Positions 1-12,842 of a stretch of DNA of 64,000 nt are shown here, one piece after another; position 1 is the first letter of the stretch, and each line of letters starts with the position of its first letter. The notes beneath the pieces were generated by a model. It was given only the letters and a program-made list of their open reading frames with translations. It was not told the origin of the DNA and searched no databases. Location: positions 186,001-250,000 of the forward strand of contig NZ_JAKSYE010000064.1 of NCBI RefSeq assembly GCF_022829685.1, in the 5' to 3' direction. Origin of the DNA: Methylobacterium sp. E-045. Its GTDB lineage: Bacteria > Pseudomonadota > Alphaproteobacteria > Rhizobiales > Beijerinckiaceae. The translations under genes were made by a program, and so were the position numbers.

Positions 1-539
1 TGCCGGACGGCAACGCCATGCGTCCGGCCGACATCGTCACCTCCATGTCCGGCCAGACCATCGAGATCATCAACACCGATGCCGAGGGTCGCCTCGTCCT
101 CGCCGACGTGATCTGGCACGTGCAGAGCGCCTACAAGCCGAAATTCATGATCGATCTGGCGACGCTCACCGGGGCGATCATCGTCGCCCTCGGTCAGGAC
201 ATCGCCGGCATGTTCTCCAACGACGACGCCCTCGCCGCCAAGATCGCCGCCGCAAGCGAGGCCACCGGAGAGGCGGTGTGGCGGATGCCGCTGATCCCGG
301 CCTACGACAAGGCCATCGACTCGAAGTTCGCCGACATGAAGAACACCGGCGGACGCCACGGTGGTGCGGCCACCGCCGCCTCCTTCATCAAGCGCTACGT
401 CAACGACGTACCGTGGGCGCATCTCGACATCGCCGGGGTCGCGATGTCGTCGAGCCCCAGCGAGATCAACCGGAGCTGGGGCGCGGGTTGGGGTGTGCGT
501 CTCCTCGACCGGCTCGTGCGCGACAATTACGAGGCGTGA
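1..539 (+). CDS. pepA: Leucyl aminopeptidase (M17), C-terminal part
   Basis: Cytosolic metallo-aminopeptidase that removes N-terminal residues, notably leucine, from peptides. The reading frame is open from the first bases, so the N-terminal domain lies outside the window; about 179 residues remain. The M17 signature N-T-D-A-E-G-R-L is complete and contains two metal ligands (Asp and Glu) and the catalytic Arg. A second conserved stretch (K-F-A-D-M-K-N) follows. The TGA stop at 537-539 overlaps the ATG of the next gene, so the two are probably translationally coupled. Identification is secure; only the start is missing. Confidence 0.95.
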   Translation, partial: PDGNAMRPADIVTSMSGQTIEIINTDAEGRLVLADVIWHVQSAYKPKFMIDLATLTGAIIVALGQDIAGMFSNDDALAAKIAAASEATGEAVWRMPLIPAYDKAIDSKFADMKNTGGRHGGAATAASFIKRYVNDVPWAHLDIAGVAMSSSPSEINRSWGAGWGVRLLDRLVRDNYEA

Positions 540-1315
540 TGTCGTCCGGCGGCGCGTCCGCGGTGCTTGTCCCGGCCGCCGCCTCACCTCCCGCAGCTGC
601 GACATTTCCGGTCATGGCTGCGGCGCTTCCTCTGATGGCTGCGGTACTTGCGGTCTGCACCGCAGCCCTGACAGGGCTGAGCCAGGCCTCGGCGCTTCCG
701 CCCGAGCTGGCGGCGCGGTTCTATGGGTTCTTCCTGCAGCAATACCCGCTCTTCACCTTTGCGCTGATCTACGCTCTCGCGCGGATCGTCGCGATGGCGG
801 CGGCAAGCACCGCATCGCTCCCCAGGCGCATCGCCGGGGCCTCGGTGGGGGTCGCGCTGGTCCTCGTCCTCGGTCTTTATCCGACCTTCGGCGGTCTCGT
901 TCTCCGCGCAGGCTTCGCCACCGGGGGCATGACCTTCCTCACCTACCAGCCCATGAGCCTCGCCTTTGCCATCGGTTCTGCGGCATCGGCTTTCGTCTTC
1001 GGGGCGGCGTTGGCCGTGGGCGCGATCCTGATCGGCGGCCGCGCCTCCACGGCATCGTGGGGCCGCCGCCTCGCCACCGGCTTCTTCCGCGGCGGCACGG
1101 GCTTTCTCGCCCTCTGGTTCGCCTTCGCGGTGATCGGGCAGGCCCCGACGGCGGGTTTCGGGCCCTGGCCGCGCCGCGCCCTGTCGGCCGGCGAGACAGG
1201 AGTAGGAATGTCCCTCGTCCTCGCCGCGTTTCTCCCCCATGCCATCCTGGTCTGGCTGGCACTGCGTGACAAATCCCGGAGAACGAAACCCGGTGCCCCA
1301 TCGATTGCGGCTTGA
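539..1315 (+). CDS. Hypothetical integral membrane protein
   Basis: I do not recognise a family. The 258-residue product is strongly hydrophobic, rich in Ala, Leu, Val and Gly, with about five or six probable membrane-spanning segments (for example residues 22-45, 62-82, 93-112, 128-150, 165-185 and 215-232), and a basic C-terminal tail. The ATG is embedded in the pepA stop (TGATG), which argues for co-translation with pepA. A frame that continues further upstream inside pepA is out of phase with pepA and was not used. It could be a small-molecule transporter or a membrane anchor; nothing in the sequence decides this. Confidence 0.7.
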   Translation: MSSGGASAVLVPAAASPPAAATFPVMAAALPLMAAVLAVCTAALTGLSQASALPPELAARFYGFFLQQYPLFTFALIYALARIVAMAAASTASLPRRIAGASVGVALVLVLGLYPTFGGLVLRAGFATGGMTFLTYQPMSLAFAIGSAASAFVFGAALAVGAILIGGRASTASWGRRLATGFFRGGTGFLALWFAFAVIGQAPTAGFGPWPRRALSAGETGVGMSLVLAAFLPHAILVWLALRDKSRRTKPGAPSIAA

Positions 1316-1400
1316 TCCCATGCACGGGACACGGGAAAGATAGTTTATATGTGAACGAAGACGGCACCAAGCTGCCTCGCGCATCAAAGGGAGGATCGAG

Positions 1401-3104
1401 ATGATCCAAGGCATGGCCCAAGAGCCGGTTTCCGTGCGCCCGTGGCTTTCCATGTATCCGCCCGGCATACCCGCCGAGATCGATGTCGCGAGCCAGCGCA
1501 CCCTCGTGGACATCCTGCGCCACGGCACGAGGGAATGCGCCGCCCGCCCGGCGATCCGGTGTTTCGGCAAGTCCGTCACCTATGCCGAACTCGGCGCCTC
1601 GGCCGACGCCATCGCGGCCTGGCTGGTGGCCGAAGGGTTCGTTAAGGGCGACCGGATCGCCGTCATGATGCCGAACGTGCCGGCCTATCCGGCGGCGATC
1701 TATGGAATCCTCCTGGCCGGTTGTGTCGTGGTCAACGTCAACCCGCTCTACACCCCGCGCGAACTGACGGTGCAGCTCAACGATTCGGGGGCTCGGGCGC
1801 TCTTCGTCCTGGAGAATTTCGCCCATACCGTCGCCAGTGCGGGCGCCGACCTCGATCTGGATCGTATCGTCGTCGCCGGACCGGGCGACGGGCTCGGCCT
1901 GAAGGGCCGGATCATCGATCTCGCCTCGCGCCATATCAAGAAGGCGGTGCCTCCCTATCGCCTGCCTGCGGGGAAGACGCTGCGCTTCGACGCTGTCCTG
2001 CGCCATGGGCGAAGCCTGCCGAAAGCCTCTGTCACGGTCGGACCGCGGGATCTGGCGTTCCTGCAATATACCGGCGGGACGACGGGCGCCGCCAAGGCCG
2101 CGATGCTGACCCATGCCAACGTCGTCGCCAATGTGGATCAGTGCCGGATCTGGTTCTCTGTGTCAGAAGCCGATGGGGTCGAACGGGTGATGGTCACCGC
2201 CCTGCCGCTCTACCACATCTTCGCCCTTACCGGCTGCTTCTTCCTGTTCATGAGCATCGGCGGATGCTGCCTGCTCATTCCCAATCCCCGCGACGTGGAT
2301 GGGTTCGTGAAGACCCTGAAGGGCAACCGCTTCACGCATTTCTCCGGGGTGAACACGCTGTTCAACCTGCTCAACAACCATCCGAAGATCGCGGAGGTGG
2401 ATTTCTCCAAGATCCATTTCGTCATCGCCGGCGGCATGGCCGTGCAGGCTCCCGTGGCGGCCAAGTGGAAGGCGATCACGGGCAAGTCCATCGTCGAGGG
2501 CTACGGACTCTCGGAGACCTCTCCCGTGGTCTGCGTGAACGACCCGAAGGCGGATTGGACCGGCACGATCGGCTTTCCGGTTCCCTCCACCGATGTGGCG
2601 GTCCGCGATGCCGAGGGCAGGGACGTCCTCCCCGGCGAGCCGGGCGAACTCTGCGTGCGCGGCCCACAGGTCATGGCGGGTTACTGGAAGCGGCCGGACG
2701 AGACAGCGCGGGCGATGACCAGTGACGGCTATTTCCGTACCGGCGACGTGGCGGTCCTCCAGGCGGACGGACAGGTCCGCATCGTCGACCGGATGAAGGA
2801 CATGATCCTGGTCTCGGGCTTCAACGTCTACCCGAACGAGGTGGAGGAGATCCTCGTCGGCCATCCCGGCGTGCTCGAATGCGCCGTGGTCGGTACGCCC
2901 TGCGAAGAGACCGGCGAAATGGTCGTCGCGCATGTGGTGCTCAAGGACAGAAGCGTCGGCGTCGAGGCGCTGCGGACCTACGCCCGGCAGCAGCTCACCG
3001 GCTACAAGGTGCCGAGGCGCGTCGTTTTCCACGACGCACTGCCGAAGACCAATGTCGGCAAGGTCCTGCGCCGGGCGCTGCGCGACCAGACGCCGCGTGC
3101 CTGA
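1401..3104 (+). CDS. fadD: Long-chain fatty acid--CoA ligase (AMP-forming)
   Basis: Activates fatty acids to acyl-CoA through an acyl-adenylate, the entry step of beta-oxidation, probably at the inner face of the membrane. The 567-residue length fits FadD. Visible motifs are the P-loop-like Y-T-G-G-T-T-G-A near residue 223, the Y-G-L-S-E-T-S motif near residue 373, and the C-terminal D-R-M-K-D-M-I-L-V-S-G-F-N-V-Y-P-N-E signature with a late catalytic Lys (T-N-V-G-K-V) near the end. An excellent ribosome site (gggagg) precedes the ATG. It stands alone as a transcription unit, followed by hairpins. Substrate chain length cannot be read from the sequence. Confidence 0.9.
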   Translation: MIQGMAQEPVSVRPWLSMYPPGIPAEIDVASQRTLVDILRHGTRECAARPAIRCFGKSVTYAELGASADAIAAWLVAEGFVKGDRIAVMMPNVPAYPAAIYGILLAGCVVVNVNPLYTPRELTVQLNDSGARALFVLENFAHTVASAGADLDLDRIVVAGPGDGLGLKGRIIDLASRHIKKAVPPYRLPAGKTLRFDAVLRHGRSLPKASVTVGPRDLAFLQYTGGTTGAAKAAMLTHANVVANVDQCRIWFSVSEADGVERVMVTALPLYHIFALTGCFFLFMSIGGCCLLIPNPRDVDGFVKTLKGNRFTHFSGVNTLFNLLNNHPKIAEVDFSKIHFVIAGGMAVQAPVAAKWKAITGKSIVEGYGLSETSPVVCVNDPKADWTGTIGFPVPSTDVAVRDAEGRDVLPGEPGELCVRGPQVMAGYWKRPDETARAMTSDGYFRTGDVAVLQADGQVRIVDRMKDMILVSGFNVYPNEVEEILVGHPGVLECAVVGTPCEETGEMVVAHVVLKDRSVGVEALRTYARQQLTGYKVPRRVVFHDALPKTNVGKVLRRALRDQTPRA

Positions 3105-3111
3105 CACCCCC

Positions 3112-3126
3112 GCCGGTGTAACCGGC
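3112..3126. terminator. Short hairpin after fadD
   Basis: GCCGGT-GTA-ACCGGC just after the fadD stop, extendable by one C:G pair on each side. It lacks a T-run, so it may only assist the longer hairpin downstream. Confidence 0.35.
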
Positions 3127-3150
3127 GACGGCGGCGCGCCGAATGGTGAC

Positions 3151-3191
3151 GATCGGCCCCGCTTGCACGGACGGGCAGCGGGGCCGATCTT
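3151..3191. terminator. Probable terminator between fadD and msrP
   Basis: A perfect 13-bp stem (3151-3163 pairing with 3177-3189), rich in G and C, with a 13-nt loop, followed by only two T residues. It separates fadD from msrP. The stem is strong, but the missing T-run leaves the mechanism open. Confidence 0.5.
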
Positions 3192-3245
3192 CGCGGGATA
3201 CGGTCGCTTCCATGCGGCCATCCCCTCTCTGTTCGAGGACGCCAC

Positions 3246-4202
3246 ATGTACATCAAGCGCATACGCGGCTGGGAAATGCCTGAGCGTCTCGCGACCCCCG
3301 AGAGCGTGTTCCTGAACCGTCGGGCGCTGTTGGGGGGAGCCGCCGGCCTCGCGGCGACCTCTCTTGTCGGCGTGGAGGCAGCATTCGCCGCCGCCGACCC
3401 GACGAGCGGCCTCTATCCGGCGGCGCGGAACGAGGCCTATACGCTGGACCGTCCGCTGACGGCCGAGAAGTTCTCGGCGGATTACAACAACTTCTACGAG
3501 TTCGGCACGTCCAAGACCGTGCTGCCGGCAGCCAACGCCCTCAAGACGCGGCCCTGGACCATCAAGATCGACGGGTTGGTCGAAAAGCCGTTCGAGATCG
3601 GGATCGACGATCTCGTCCGGAAGATGAGCCTGGAAGAGCGCCTCTACCGCCACCGTTGCGTCGAGGCTTGGTCGATGTCGGTTCCCTGGACGGGATTCCC
3701 GCTCTCGAAGCTCGTGGCCCTGGCAAAGCCGGCCTCCGGGGCGAAGTACCTCCGCATGGAGACGTTCATGGACAAGTCCATGGCGCCGGGGCAGCGCTCG
3801 TTCCTGTACCCGTGGCCCTATGTGGAAGGACTGACGATGGAGGAGGCCAACAATGACCTCGCCTTCGTCGCCACCGGCATCTACGGCAAGCCGCTGGCCA
3901 ACCAGTTCGGCGCCCCGATCCGGCTTGCGGTGCCGTGGAAGTATGGCTTCAAGTCCGTCAAGTCGATCGTGAAGCTGTCCTTCGTCGCCGAGCGGCCAAA
4001 GACCTTCTGGGAAGGCCTGCAGGCCTCGGAATACGGATTCTGGGCGAATGTGAACCCGGCGGTCTCGCATCCGCGCTGGAGCCAGGCATCGGAGCGCGTG
4101 CTCGGAACCGACCAGCGCGTGCCGACCCTGATCTATAACGGCTACGGCGAGCAGGTGGCCGGTCTCTACAAGGGCCTGGAGAACGAGCGCCTGTTCGTCT
4201 GA
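3246..4202 (+). CDS. msrP: Protein-methionine-sulfoxide reductase catalytic subunit (YedY family)
   Basis: Periplasmic molybdopterin enzyme that reduces methionine sulfoxide in envelope proteins. The 318-residue product starts with a Tat-type signal: twin Arg (N-R-R-A-L-L) near residues 25-30, a hydrophobic stretch and an A-F-A-A cleavage region. The molybdenum-coordinating Cys is C138 in the motif H-R-C-V-E-A-W. A good Shine-Dalgarno sequence (gaggac) precedes the ATG. The usual haem partner gene msrQ is not next to it; the following gene is a convergent LysR regulator. Because it needs molybdenum cofactor, it is a plausible client of the Moe/Mob genes later in the window, though not linked to them. 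Confidence 0.92.
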   Translation: MYIKRIRGWEMPERLATPESVFLNRRALLGGAAGLAATSLVGVEAAFAAADPTSGLYPAARNEAYTLDRPLTAEKFSADYNNFYEFGTSKTVLPAANALKTRPWTIKIDGLVEKPFEIGIDDLVRKMSLEERLYRHRCVEAWSMSVPWTGFPLSKLVALAKPASGAKYLRMETFMDKSMAPGQRSFLYPWPYVEGLTMEEANNDLAFVATGIYGKPLANQFGAPIRLAVPWKYGFKSVKSIVKLSFVAERPKTFWEGLQASEYGFWANVNPAVSHPRWSQASERVLGTDQRVPTLIYNGYGEQVAGLYKGLENERLFV

Positions 4203-4215
4203 GCGGGTTTCCCGG

Positions 4216-5106
4216 TCAGTAGGTCCAGCGCTGGGCTTTCGCCACGAGGAAGTCGCGGAAGGCCTGCACCCGGGCGACGGAGCGCATCTCCTCGGCATAG
4301 ACGAGGTAGCTCTCCATATGCGGCATCTCGACGTCGCGCAGGACCTGCATGAGGCCGGTCTGCCCCTCCACGGCGTAGTCGGGGAGGATGCCGATGCCGG
4401 CGCCGGTCTCCATCGCCTTCTGCAGGGCGGCGATGTTGTTCACCGTAAAGTGGATCGACCGCCGCTCCTGCCCCTCGCGGCCCACCGTCGAGAGCCAGTG
4501 GGTCGCCAGCAGATAGGACGGCTCGTTGCCGCCGAAGGAGACGAGGCGGTGGTTGTCGAGATCCGCGATCACCTTGGGCTCGCCGAACCGCTTCACGTAA
4601 TCGGCCGAGGCGAAAGCATGGTAGTGCACCGTGAACAGCCGCCGCTGTATCAGGTCGGGCTGGGCCGGGCGCCTCATCCGGACGGCGACGTCCGCCTCGC
4701 GCATGGCGAGATCGAGTTCCTCGTTAGTGAGGATGAGTTCGACGCGCACGTCGGGATAGAGGTCGAGGAACTCGGCGACGCGCTGGGCCAGCCAGGAGGT
4801 GCCGAGGCCCGTCGTCGTCGTCACCTTGAGGTCGCCGCTCGGCCGCTCGCTCGTCTCCACCAGCCGCGCCCTGGTGTTTTCCAGGCGCAGCTTCATGTCC
4901 CGCGCCGCCCGGAACAGCAGGTCGCCCTGCTCGGTCAGGATGAGGCCGCGCGCATGGCGATGGAAGAGGGGGGCCTTCAACTCGCGTTCGAGGGCGCTGA
5001 TCTGGCGGCTCACCGCCGATTGGCTCAGGCCGATATCGTCGCCCGCGCGGGTGAAGCTGCCGGCTTCGGCAACGTTGAGGAAGATCCGGATCTTGTCCCA
5101 GTCCAC
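4216..5106 (-). CDS. LysR-family transcriptional regulator
   Basis: DNA-binding regulator with an N-terminal winged HTH (S-Q-S-A-V-S-R-Q-I-S-A-L-E within the first 45 residues) and a C-terminal LysR substrate-binding domain. The frame is open further upstream, but homologues typically begin at M-D-W-D-K-(L/I)-R-I-F, matching a GTG at 5106 with a G-rich ribosome site about nine bases away. A TTG at 5115 is the alternative. It converges on msrP with a 13-bp gap. The effector and target genes are unknown; it could act on the neighbouring msrP or trxB, but no operator was identified. Confidence 0.85.
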   Translation of the reverse strand: MDWDKIRIFLNVAEAGSFTRAGDDIGLSQSAVSRQISALERELKAPLFHRHARGLILTEQGDLLFRAARDMKLRLENTRARLVETSERPSGDLKVTTTTGLGTSWLAQRVAEFLDLYPDVRVELILTNEELDLAMREADVAVRMRRPAQPDLIQRRLFTVHYHAFASADYVKRFGEPKVIADLDNHRLVSFGGNEPSYLLATHWLSTVGREGQERRSIHFTVNNIAALQKAMETGAGIGILPDYAVEGQTGLMQVLRDVEMPHMESYLVYAEEMRSVARVQAFRDFLVAKAQRWTY

Positions 5107-5248
5107 GGCGTCCAACCCCCTCCCGCAGCCCCGTGCCGACGTCCGGCCTACCGAAGCCGGACCCGCTACGGGCTGGCATCGGTCCTTGCCGTGTCTCGGC
5201 GTGCCCGGCCGCCGTTTCATGCGGTTCGGCCGGTCAACATGGGACGCC

Positions 5249-5268
5249 GAGCCGATGGAACTCGGCTC
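5249..5268. terminator. Hairpin between trxB and lysR
   Basis: GAGCCGA / TCGGCTC, a 7-bp stem with a 6-base loop, lying downstream of the trxB stop on the minus strand and upstream of the LysR start. It may end trxB transcription. No T-run follows. Confidence 0.35.
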
Positions 5269-5338
5269 ACGCTGGTTTTAGGACAACGATCTTGCGATTA
5301 GGTTGATGCCCGACGCAAGGCGCCGGACGAAGATTTCC

Positions 5339-6313
5339 CTATTCCGCCGCAGCCTGCTGTGGGGTTTCGCCGAGTTCGAGGGCCGCGAGGTACTTCTCGG
5401 CCTCCAGAGCGGCCATGCAGCCCATACCGGCGGCGGTGATCGCCTGTCGGTAGACGTCGTCCGTCACGTCGCCGGCGGCATAGACACCGGGGATCGCCGT
5501 CTCGGTGGTGCCCGGCTTCGTCTCGATATAGCCGCCATGCCGCATGGCGAGCTGTCCCTCGAAAATTCCCGTCGCTGGCTGATGGCCGATGGCGACGAAG
5601 ACGCCGTCCGCCTTGAGCTCCGTGATCGCACCCGAGCGCGCGTCCTTCAGGCGCAGATGCGTGACCGAGGGCGGAGTCTGTGTGCCGCAGATTTCCTCGA
5701 TCGCGTGGTGCCAGACCACCTCGACGTTGGGATGCTTGAACAGGCGCTCCTGCAGGATGCGCTCCGCGCGGAACTCGCCCCGGCGGTGCACCACCGTGAC
5801 CTTCGCGGCGAGGTTGGCGAGATAAAGCGCCTCCTCGACGGCGGTGTTGCCGCCGCCCACCACCACGACCTCCTTGCCGCGAAAGAAGAACCCGTCGCAG
5901 GTGGCGCAGGCCGACACGCCGAAACCCTGGAACTTGGCTTCGGAGGGCAGACCGAGCCACTTCGCCTGTGCGCCGGTGGCGATGATGAGCGAGTCGCAGG
6001 TGTAGGTCTCGCCGGAATCCGCCTCGAGATGGAACGGCCGTGCCTGCAGATCGACCTTGGTGATGTATTCGGAGACGATCTTCGTACCCACATGCTCGGC
6101 CTGGAGCCGCATCTGCTCCATCAGCCACGGACCCTGGATCGGGTCGGCGAAGCCCGGATAATTCTCGACATCGGTGGTGATCATGAGCTGGCCGCCGGGC
6201 TGGAAGCCGGAGATCAGAAGCGGCTCGACCATGGCGCGGGCGGCATAGATGGCGGCGGTGTAGCCGGCGGGGCCTGAGCCGATGATGATGAGCTTGGAAT
6301 GGTGGGGGGGCAT
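5339..6313 (-). CDS. trxB: Thioredoxin-disulfide reductase
   Basis: Cytosolic FAD enzyme that passes electrons from NADPH to thioredoxin. The 324-residue length is normal. The N-terminal FAD fold is marked by G-S-G-P-A-G-Y, the redox-active pair is C136 and C139 in C-A-T-C-D, the NADPH fold by V-V-G-G-G-N-T-A, and the C-terminal G-D-V region is present. The frame stays open far upstream, but that part is the reverse shadow of the neighbouring gene; the family start M-P-P-H-H-S-K at 6313 is clear. The gene follows the ELM1-family gene after about 14 bases and may be co-transcribed with it. Confidence 0.95.
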   Translation of the reverse strand: MPPHHSKLIIIGSGPAGYTAAIYAARAMVEPLLISGFQPGGQLMITTDVENYPGFADPIQGPWLMEQMRLQAEHVGTKIVSEYITKVDLQARPFHLEADSGETYTCDSLIIATGAQAKWLGLPSEAKFQGFGVSACATCDGFFFRGKEVVVVGGGNTAVEEALYLANLAAKVTVVHRRGEFRAERILQERLFKHPNVEVVWHHAIEEICGTQTPPSVTHLRLKDARSGAITELKADGVFVAIGHQPATGIFEGQLAMRHGGYIETKPGTTETAIPGVYAAGDVTDDVYRQAITAAGMGCMAALEAEKYLAALELGETPQQAAAE

Positions 6314-6327
6314 GGTTCGGACGTCTC

Positions 6328-7383
6328 CTACGGCCGCGACGCAGGTGCCAACCCGGCGCGGTGCTCGATATAGGCGCGGGCCATAGCTTCTGCGATGGCC
6401 GGCGTCGCGTCGAGGGGGGTGTAATGCAACTCTTCCAGACGGCCGGTGAAGGGCTTCAGGGCGCCCACCATGGCCAATCCGGCAAAGAGCCGCCTGTGTC
6501 GGATGTAGGTCTTCGGGAGATCGAAGAGAAGCACCGGCGCACCGCTGCTCACCGCTTCTCCCACCATGTTGGCCGAATCCGACGTGACCACGATGGCGTC
6601 GGCCAGAGCGAGCAGGGCGACGTAGGGGTTCGCCCCCGAACCGTCCCAAAAGAAACCGCCCTTCTCCGAGACGAGGCGCTGGAGCGCCGCCCGCAGGGGC
6701 GGTGGCGTGCGGCGGGACACCGTGAGCATCAGCGACGATCCGCCATCGGCGAGCTTCGTCAAACGAGCGAGCAGCCGCTTCATGTCGGCGGAACGATAGC
6801 TGAGATGGCGGCTGTCGCCGCCGATCAGCACAGCCACGCGGGGCTCCGGCAATTGGACGAGGCGCGGGTCGGGGGAGCGGCGCGCCGCTGCCAGCCGCGC
6901 CGCCGTCACCTGATGCGGCGCCGTCAGGGTCGTGAACACGTTCGGCCCGCGAAGGTCGTCGTAATCCGGCACCCAGATGAAGTCCGCCGTGTCGTGGCCC
7001 GTCCGGGGATCCTTCAGGAATGCGGTGAAGGTCCGGCCTTTCGACGCCTTGCGGATCGCGCGGAGATAGGGAACCGCTCGGCGTCCCGAGGCGATCACGA
7101 TCTCGGGAAACGGGCCGGCCAGGGCACCGCCGCGAAGGCCGGGGCGGTCGCGCGGATCGATCGGTCCCCATGGAGCGAACCAGCCGAAGGGAGGACGGGG
7201 GGCGACGCGGTGGATCTCGAAATCGAGGCCGAGGGTCTCGGCGAGACCGATGCACTGGTTCTCATCACCGGCCTTGCCGTCGGTGACGATCCACGCTCCC
7301 ACCTGGGCCAGTTTGGAGGCGAGGCCGGGGCCGAGGTCACTTCCAGCAGATCGCATCACACCGGACGCTCCCGATATCGACAT
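6328..7383 (-). CDS. Mitochondrial fission ELM1 family protein
   Basis: About 351 residues. It matches the bacterial relatives of plant ELM1 (formerly DUF1022): an early [13 protein letters not shown] motif, a central L-I-G-G-D-S-R-H block, and a late V-T-S-D-S-A-N-M-V-(G)-E-A motif resembling sugar-nucleotide-binding glycosyltransferase folds. The bacterial function is not established. I chose the ATG at 7383, eight bases past the upstream stop; an ATG at 7356 has a better spaced ribosome site (ggag). It sits in a minus-strand run greA - secreted protein - ELM1-like - trxB, which may form one operon. Confidence 0.8.
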   Translation of the reverse strand: MSISGASGVMRSAGSDLGPGLASKLAQVGAWIVTDGKAGDENQCIGLAETLGLDFEIHRVAPRPPFGWFAPWGPIDPRDRPGLRGGALAGPFPEIVIASGRRAVPYLRAIRKASKGRTFTAFLKDPRTGHDTADFIWVPDYDDLRGPNVFTTLTAPHQVTAARLAAARRSPDPRLVQLPEPRVAVLIGGDSRHLSYRSADMKRLLARLTKLADGGSSLMLTVSRRTPPPLRAALQRLVSEKGGFFWDGSGANPYVALLALADAIVVTSDSANMVGEAVSSGAPVLLFDLPKTYIRHRRLFAGLAMVGALKPFTGRLEELHYTPLDATPAIAEAMARAYIEHRAGLAPASRP

Positions 7384-7390
7384 GGCGGCG

Positions 7391-7927
7391 TCAGTTCGAC
7401 GGGAATGCCCGGCGCAGCCAGCCGGCATAATGCTCGGCGATCGCGGCCACGCGGCGACGTTCCGAATCCGGATCGTACCATGCCCCACCCGAACTCGACG
7501 GCAGCGCGGAGAGCTGCGGATGCCGGGCGAGAATTTCGCCGCGACGGCCGACGATCAGGGCTTCCCCGTCGAGATAGTCGGAGGGCGAGCCGCCGCCGAT
7601 GCCGCTGCGGCCTCCCTCGCTCCCGGTATAGGGACGGAGCGACAGGCTCTTGATCCTCACCACCAGGACCGGACCGGCGCCGCCGATCCTGTCGGCGAAC
7701 TCGCGGTTCAGCGCGCCGAGGAGATCGTCACGCAAGGCTTCGGCAGGGGCGCCCCCGCCCTGTGCCAGGAGCGGCCCCACATCGACGCGGATCGACGACA
7801 GCCGCGTGGCACCGAAGGACGACAGTCCCTCGGCGAGGGCAGGACATGTCATGGCCAGGGCGGCGACGAGGCCGATCCAAGCCCGCCGCCGGCCCGTGAT
7901 GGACCGGCCGGATACGGTCTGGCGCAT
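7391..7927 (-). CDS. Hypothetical secreted protein
   Basis: No family recognised. The product of about 178 residues begins with a basic region and a hydrophobic stretch ending in C-P-A-L-A-E, a typical Sec signal peptide. The mature part has a Gly/Ser-rich segment near residues 110-120 and ends in A-W-Y-D-P-D-S-E-R-R-R. A TTG at 7948 would overlap the greA stop; the ATG at 7927 gives a better signal peptide. The tight spacing to greA before it and the ELM1-like gene after it suggests co-transcription. A periplasmic location is inferred from the signal alone. Confidence 0.65.
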   Translation of the reverse strand: MRQTVSGRSITGRRRAWIGLVAALAMTCPALAEGLSSFGATRLSSIRVDVGPLLAQGGGAPAEALRDDLLGALNREFADRIGGAGPVLVVRIKSLSLRPYTGSEGGRSGIGGGSPSDYLDGEALIVGRRGEILARHPQLSALPSSSGGAWYDPDSERRRVAAIAEHYAGWLRRAFPSN

Positions 7928-7944
7928 GGTCCGAACCTCGGGCG

Positions 7945-8427
7945 TCAAACGCCGTATTGGACCGCCACGACCTCGTAGGATTTGCCACCCCCGGGGGTCG
8001 TCACCTCCACCGTGTCGCCGACGCCCTTGCCGATGAGGGCGCGGGCGATGGGGGAGGTGATCGAGACCAGCCCCGAACGGACGTCGGCCTCCGGCTCGCC
8101 GACGAGCTGGTAGGTCTTCTCTTCCTCGGTATCCTCGTCGACGAGCTTCACCGTGGCGCCGAACTTGATCTTGGTGCCCGAGAGCTTGGTGACGTCGATG
8201 ACCTCGGCCCGGGCGATCATGCTCTCGAGCTCCATCACCCGTCCCTCGTTGTGGGACTGCGCCTCCTTGGCGGCATGATACTCAGCATTCTCCGAGAGGT
8301 CGCCGAGCGCCCGAGCTTCGGAGATGGCCTGGATGATGCGCTGACGCTCCACCTGCTGGCGATGCTTCAGCTCGGCTTCCAGCGCAGCGAACCCGCGCAC
8401 CGTCATCGGAACCTTGTCTATCGTCAT
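7945..8427 (-). CDS. greA: Transcription elongation factor GreA
   Basis: Binds the RNA polymerase secondary channel and stimulates cleavage of backtracked transcripts. The 160-residue product matches GreA length. It has an N-terminal coiled coil with the acidic tip (G-D-L-S-E-N-A-E-Y) and a C-terminal FKBP-like domain ([14 protein letters not shown]). The frame is open further upstream, but the start M-T-I-D-K-V-P at 8427 is the family start. It lies about 120 bases downstream of carB on the same strand, with a hairpin between them, and is immediately followed by the secreted-protein gene. Confidence 0.95.
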   Translation of the reverse strand: MTIDKVPMTVRGFAALEAELKHRQQVERQRIIQAISEARALGDLSENAEYHAAKEAQSHNEGRVMELESMIARAEVIDVTKLSGTKIKFGATVKLVDEDTEEEKTYQLVGEPEADVRSGLVSITSPIARALIGKGVGDTVEVTTPGGGKSYEVVAVQYGV

Positions 8428-8516
8428 CGTCTCGCGCCACAATGAATAGGCCCGGTCGGGAGCGGAACGCTCCCTCCGGGCCAGAGTAAGATGGTCTTGA
8501 AGCCTTGGCATCTGCT

Positions 8517-8536
8517 GTGTCCGTCAAGACGGACAC
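8517..8536. terminator. Hairpin between carB and greA
   Basis: GTGTCCGT-CAAG-ACGGACAC, a perfect 8-bp stem with a 4-base loop, 12 bases past the carB stop on the minus strand. It is probably a terminator or attenuator between carB and greA, although no T-run is seen. Confidence 0.45.
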
Positions 8537-8547
8537 GACATCAAATG

Positions 8548-12033
<3,486 letters not shown>

Positions 12034-12350
12034 CGGGCGCCTTGGCTTGCGGACGCGCGCGTCCGTCAAGCGCGGCGCCACAATCTGGAGCGGGCCGGAT
12101 ATGGACGCGAGCGGCGTGAATGATCGTTAGGGTTCGCGTCTACACGCGGCGGGAGGGTTTTGGAAGAGCGCCGGGAGGCTTGGCGACGATTGTGCCCGCC
12201 CCGGACGGCCGCCGATCCGCCGCCAACGAAAATCAAACTATAATAACTATAAATCTAAGAACATACGAAATATTGCACGCTCGGCGGAGCCGTGTAATTG
12301 AGACGATCGGCGCCTCGTCGATCTCGAACAAGACTAAATCGAGGATAAGA
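12034..12350. other. Intergenic region between carB and pseudoazurin
   Basis: This 317-bp spacer separates the divergent carB and pseudoazurin genes and must carry both promoters. The part from about 12230 to 12290 is AT-rich, unlike its surroundings, and is the likely promoter area for pseudoazurin. No clear -35/-10 pair, regulator site or small gene could be fixed by eye. Confidence 0.4.
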
Positions 12351-12791
12351 ATGATAAAGCTAGGAACGCTCGTGGGCACTCTGGCCCTGTGCATCGCCAC
12401 CGGCCCAGCCGCTTTCGCCGCCGAGATTACCGTAAAGACCCTCAATAGCGGGCCGGGCGGTATGATGGTCTTCGACCCGGCCTTCGTGAAGCTGGCGCCC
12501 GGCGACAGCATCAAGTTCGTCCCCCAGGACAAGGGGCACAATGCCGAGCTGATCAAGGGCATGGCGCCCGAGGGGGCGGAAACCTTCAAGACCGTCGTCG
12601 GCAAGGAGGAGGTCGTCAAGTTCGACAAGCCCGGCGTCTACGGCATCAAGTGCTCGCCGCACTACCTCATGGGCATGATCGCCGTGGTCGTGGTCGGCGA
12701 CAAGCCGGAGAACCTCGAAGCGGCAAAGGCGGTGACGCACAACAAGCTCGCCGCCAAGCGGTTCGAACCCCTGCTCGCCCAGGTTCAGTGA
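12351..12791 (+). CDS. Pseudoazurin (type 1 blue copper protein)
   Basis: Small periplasmic electron carrier. The 146-residue precursor has a Sec signal ending A-A-F-A-A at about residue 24. All four copper ligands are present with canonical spacing: H63, C101, H104 and M109. The ATG at 12351 has a gaggat ribosome site; the frame is open further upstream but that part has no signal-like features. In related bacteria pseudoazurin feeds nitrite or nitrous oxide reductase, peroxidase or methylamine oxidation; no such partner is visible nearby, so its electron donor and acceptor are unknown. Confidence 0.93.
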   Translation: MIKLGTLVGTLALCIATGPAAFAAEITVKTLNSGPGGMMVFDPAFVKLAPGDSIKFVPQDKGHNAELIKGMAPEGAETFKTVVGKEEVVKFDKPGVYGIKCSPHYLMGMIAVVVVGDKPENLEAAKAVTHNKLAAKRFEPLLAQVQ

Positions 12792-12800
12792 CGTGAGAAA

Positions 12801-12823
12801 GGAGGCGGCGCCAAGCCGCCTCC
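12801..12823. terminator. Terminator between pseudoazurin and membrane-protein gene
   Basis: GGAGGCGGC-GCCAA-GCCGCCTCC, a perfect 9-bp GC stem between two convergent genes, so it can serve both strands. There is no T-run on either side. Confidence 0.5.
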
Positions 12824-12842
12824 GACGACCCGCGCGGTGTCG

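Noticed and set aside
2163-4298. 711-residue open frame on the minus strand opposite fadD and msrP
   Set aside because: Composition is Arg/Gly/His-rich with no recognisable motif, while the opposite strand codes two well-defined enzymes.
6314-7255. Open frame that continues trxB far upstream on the minus strand
   Set aside because: It overlaps the ELM1-family gene in another phase and is a GC-bias shadow; TrxB has its family start at 6313.
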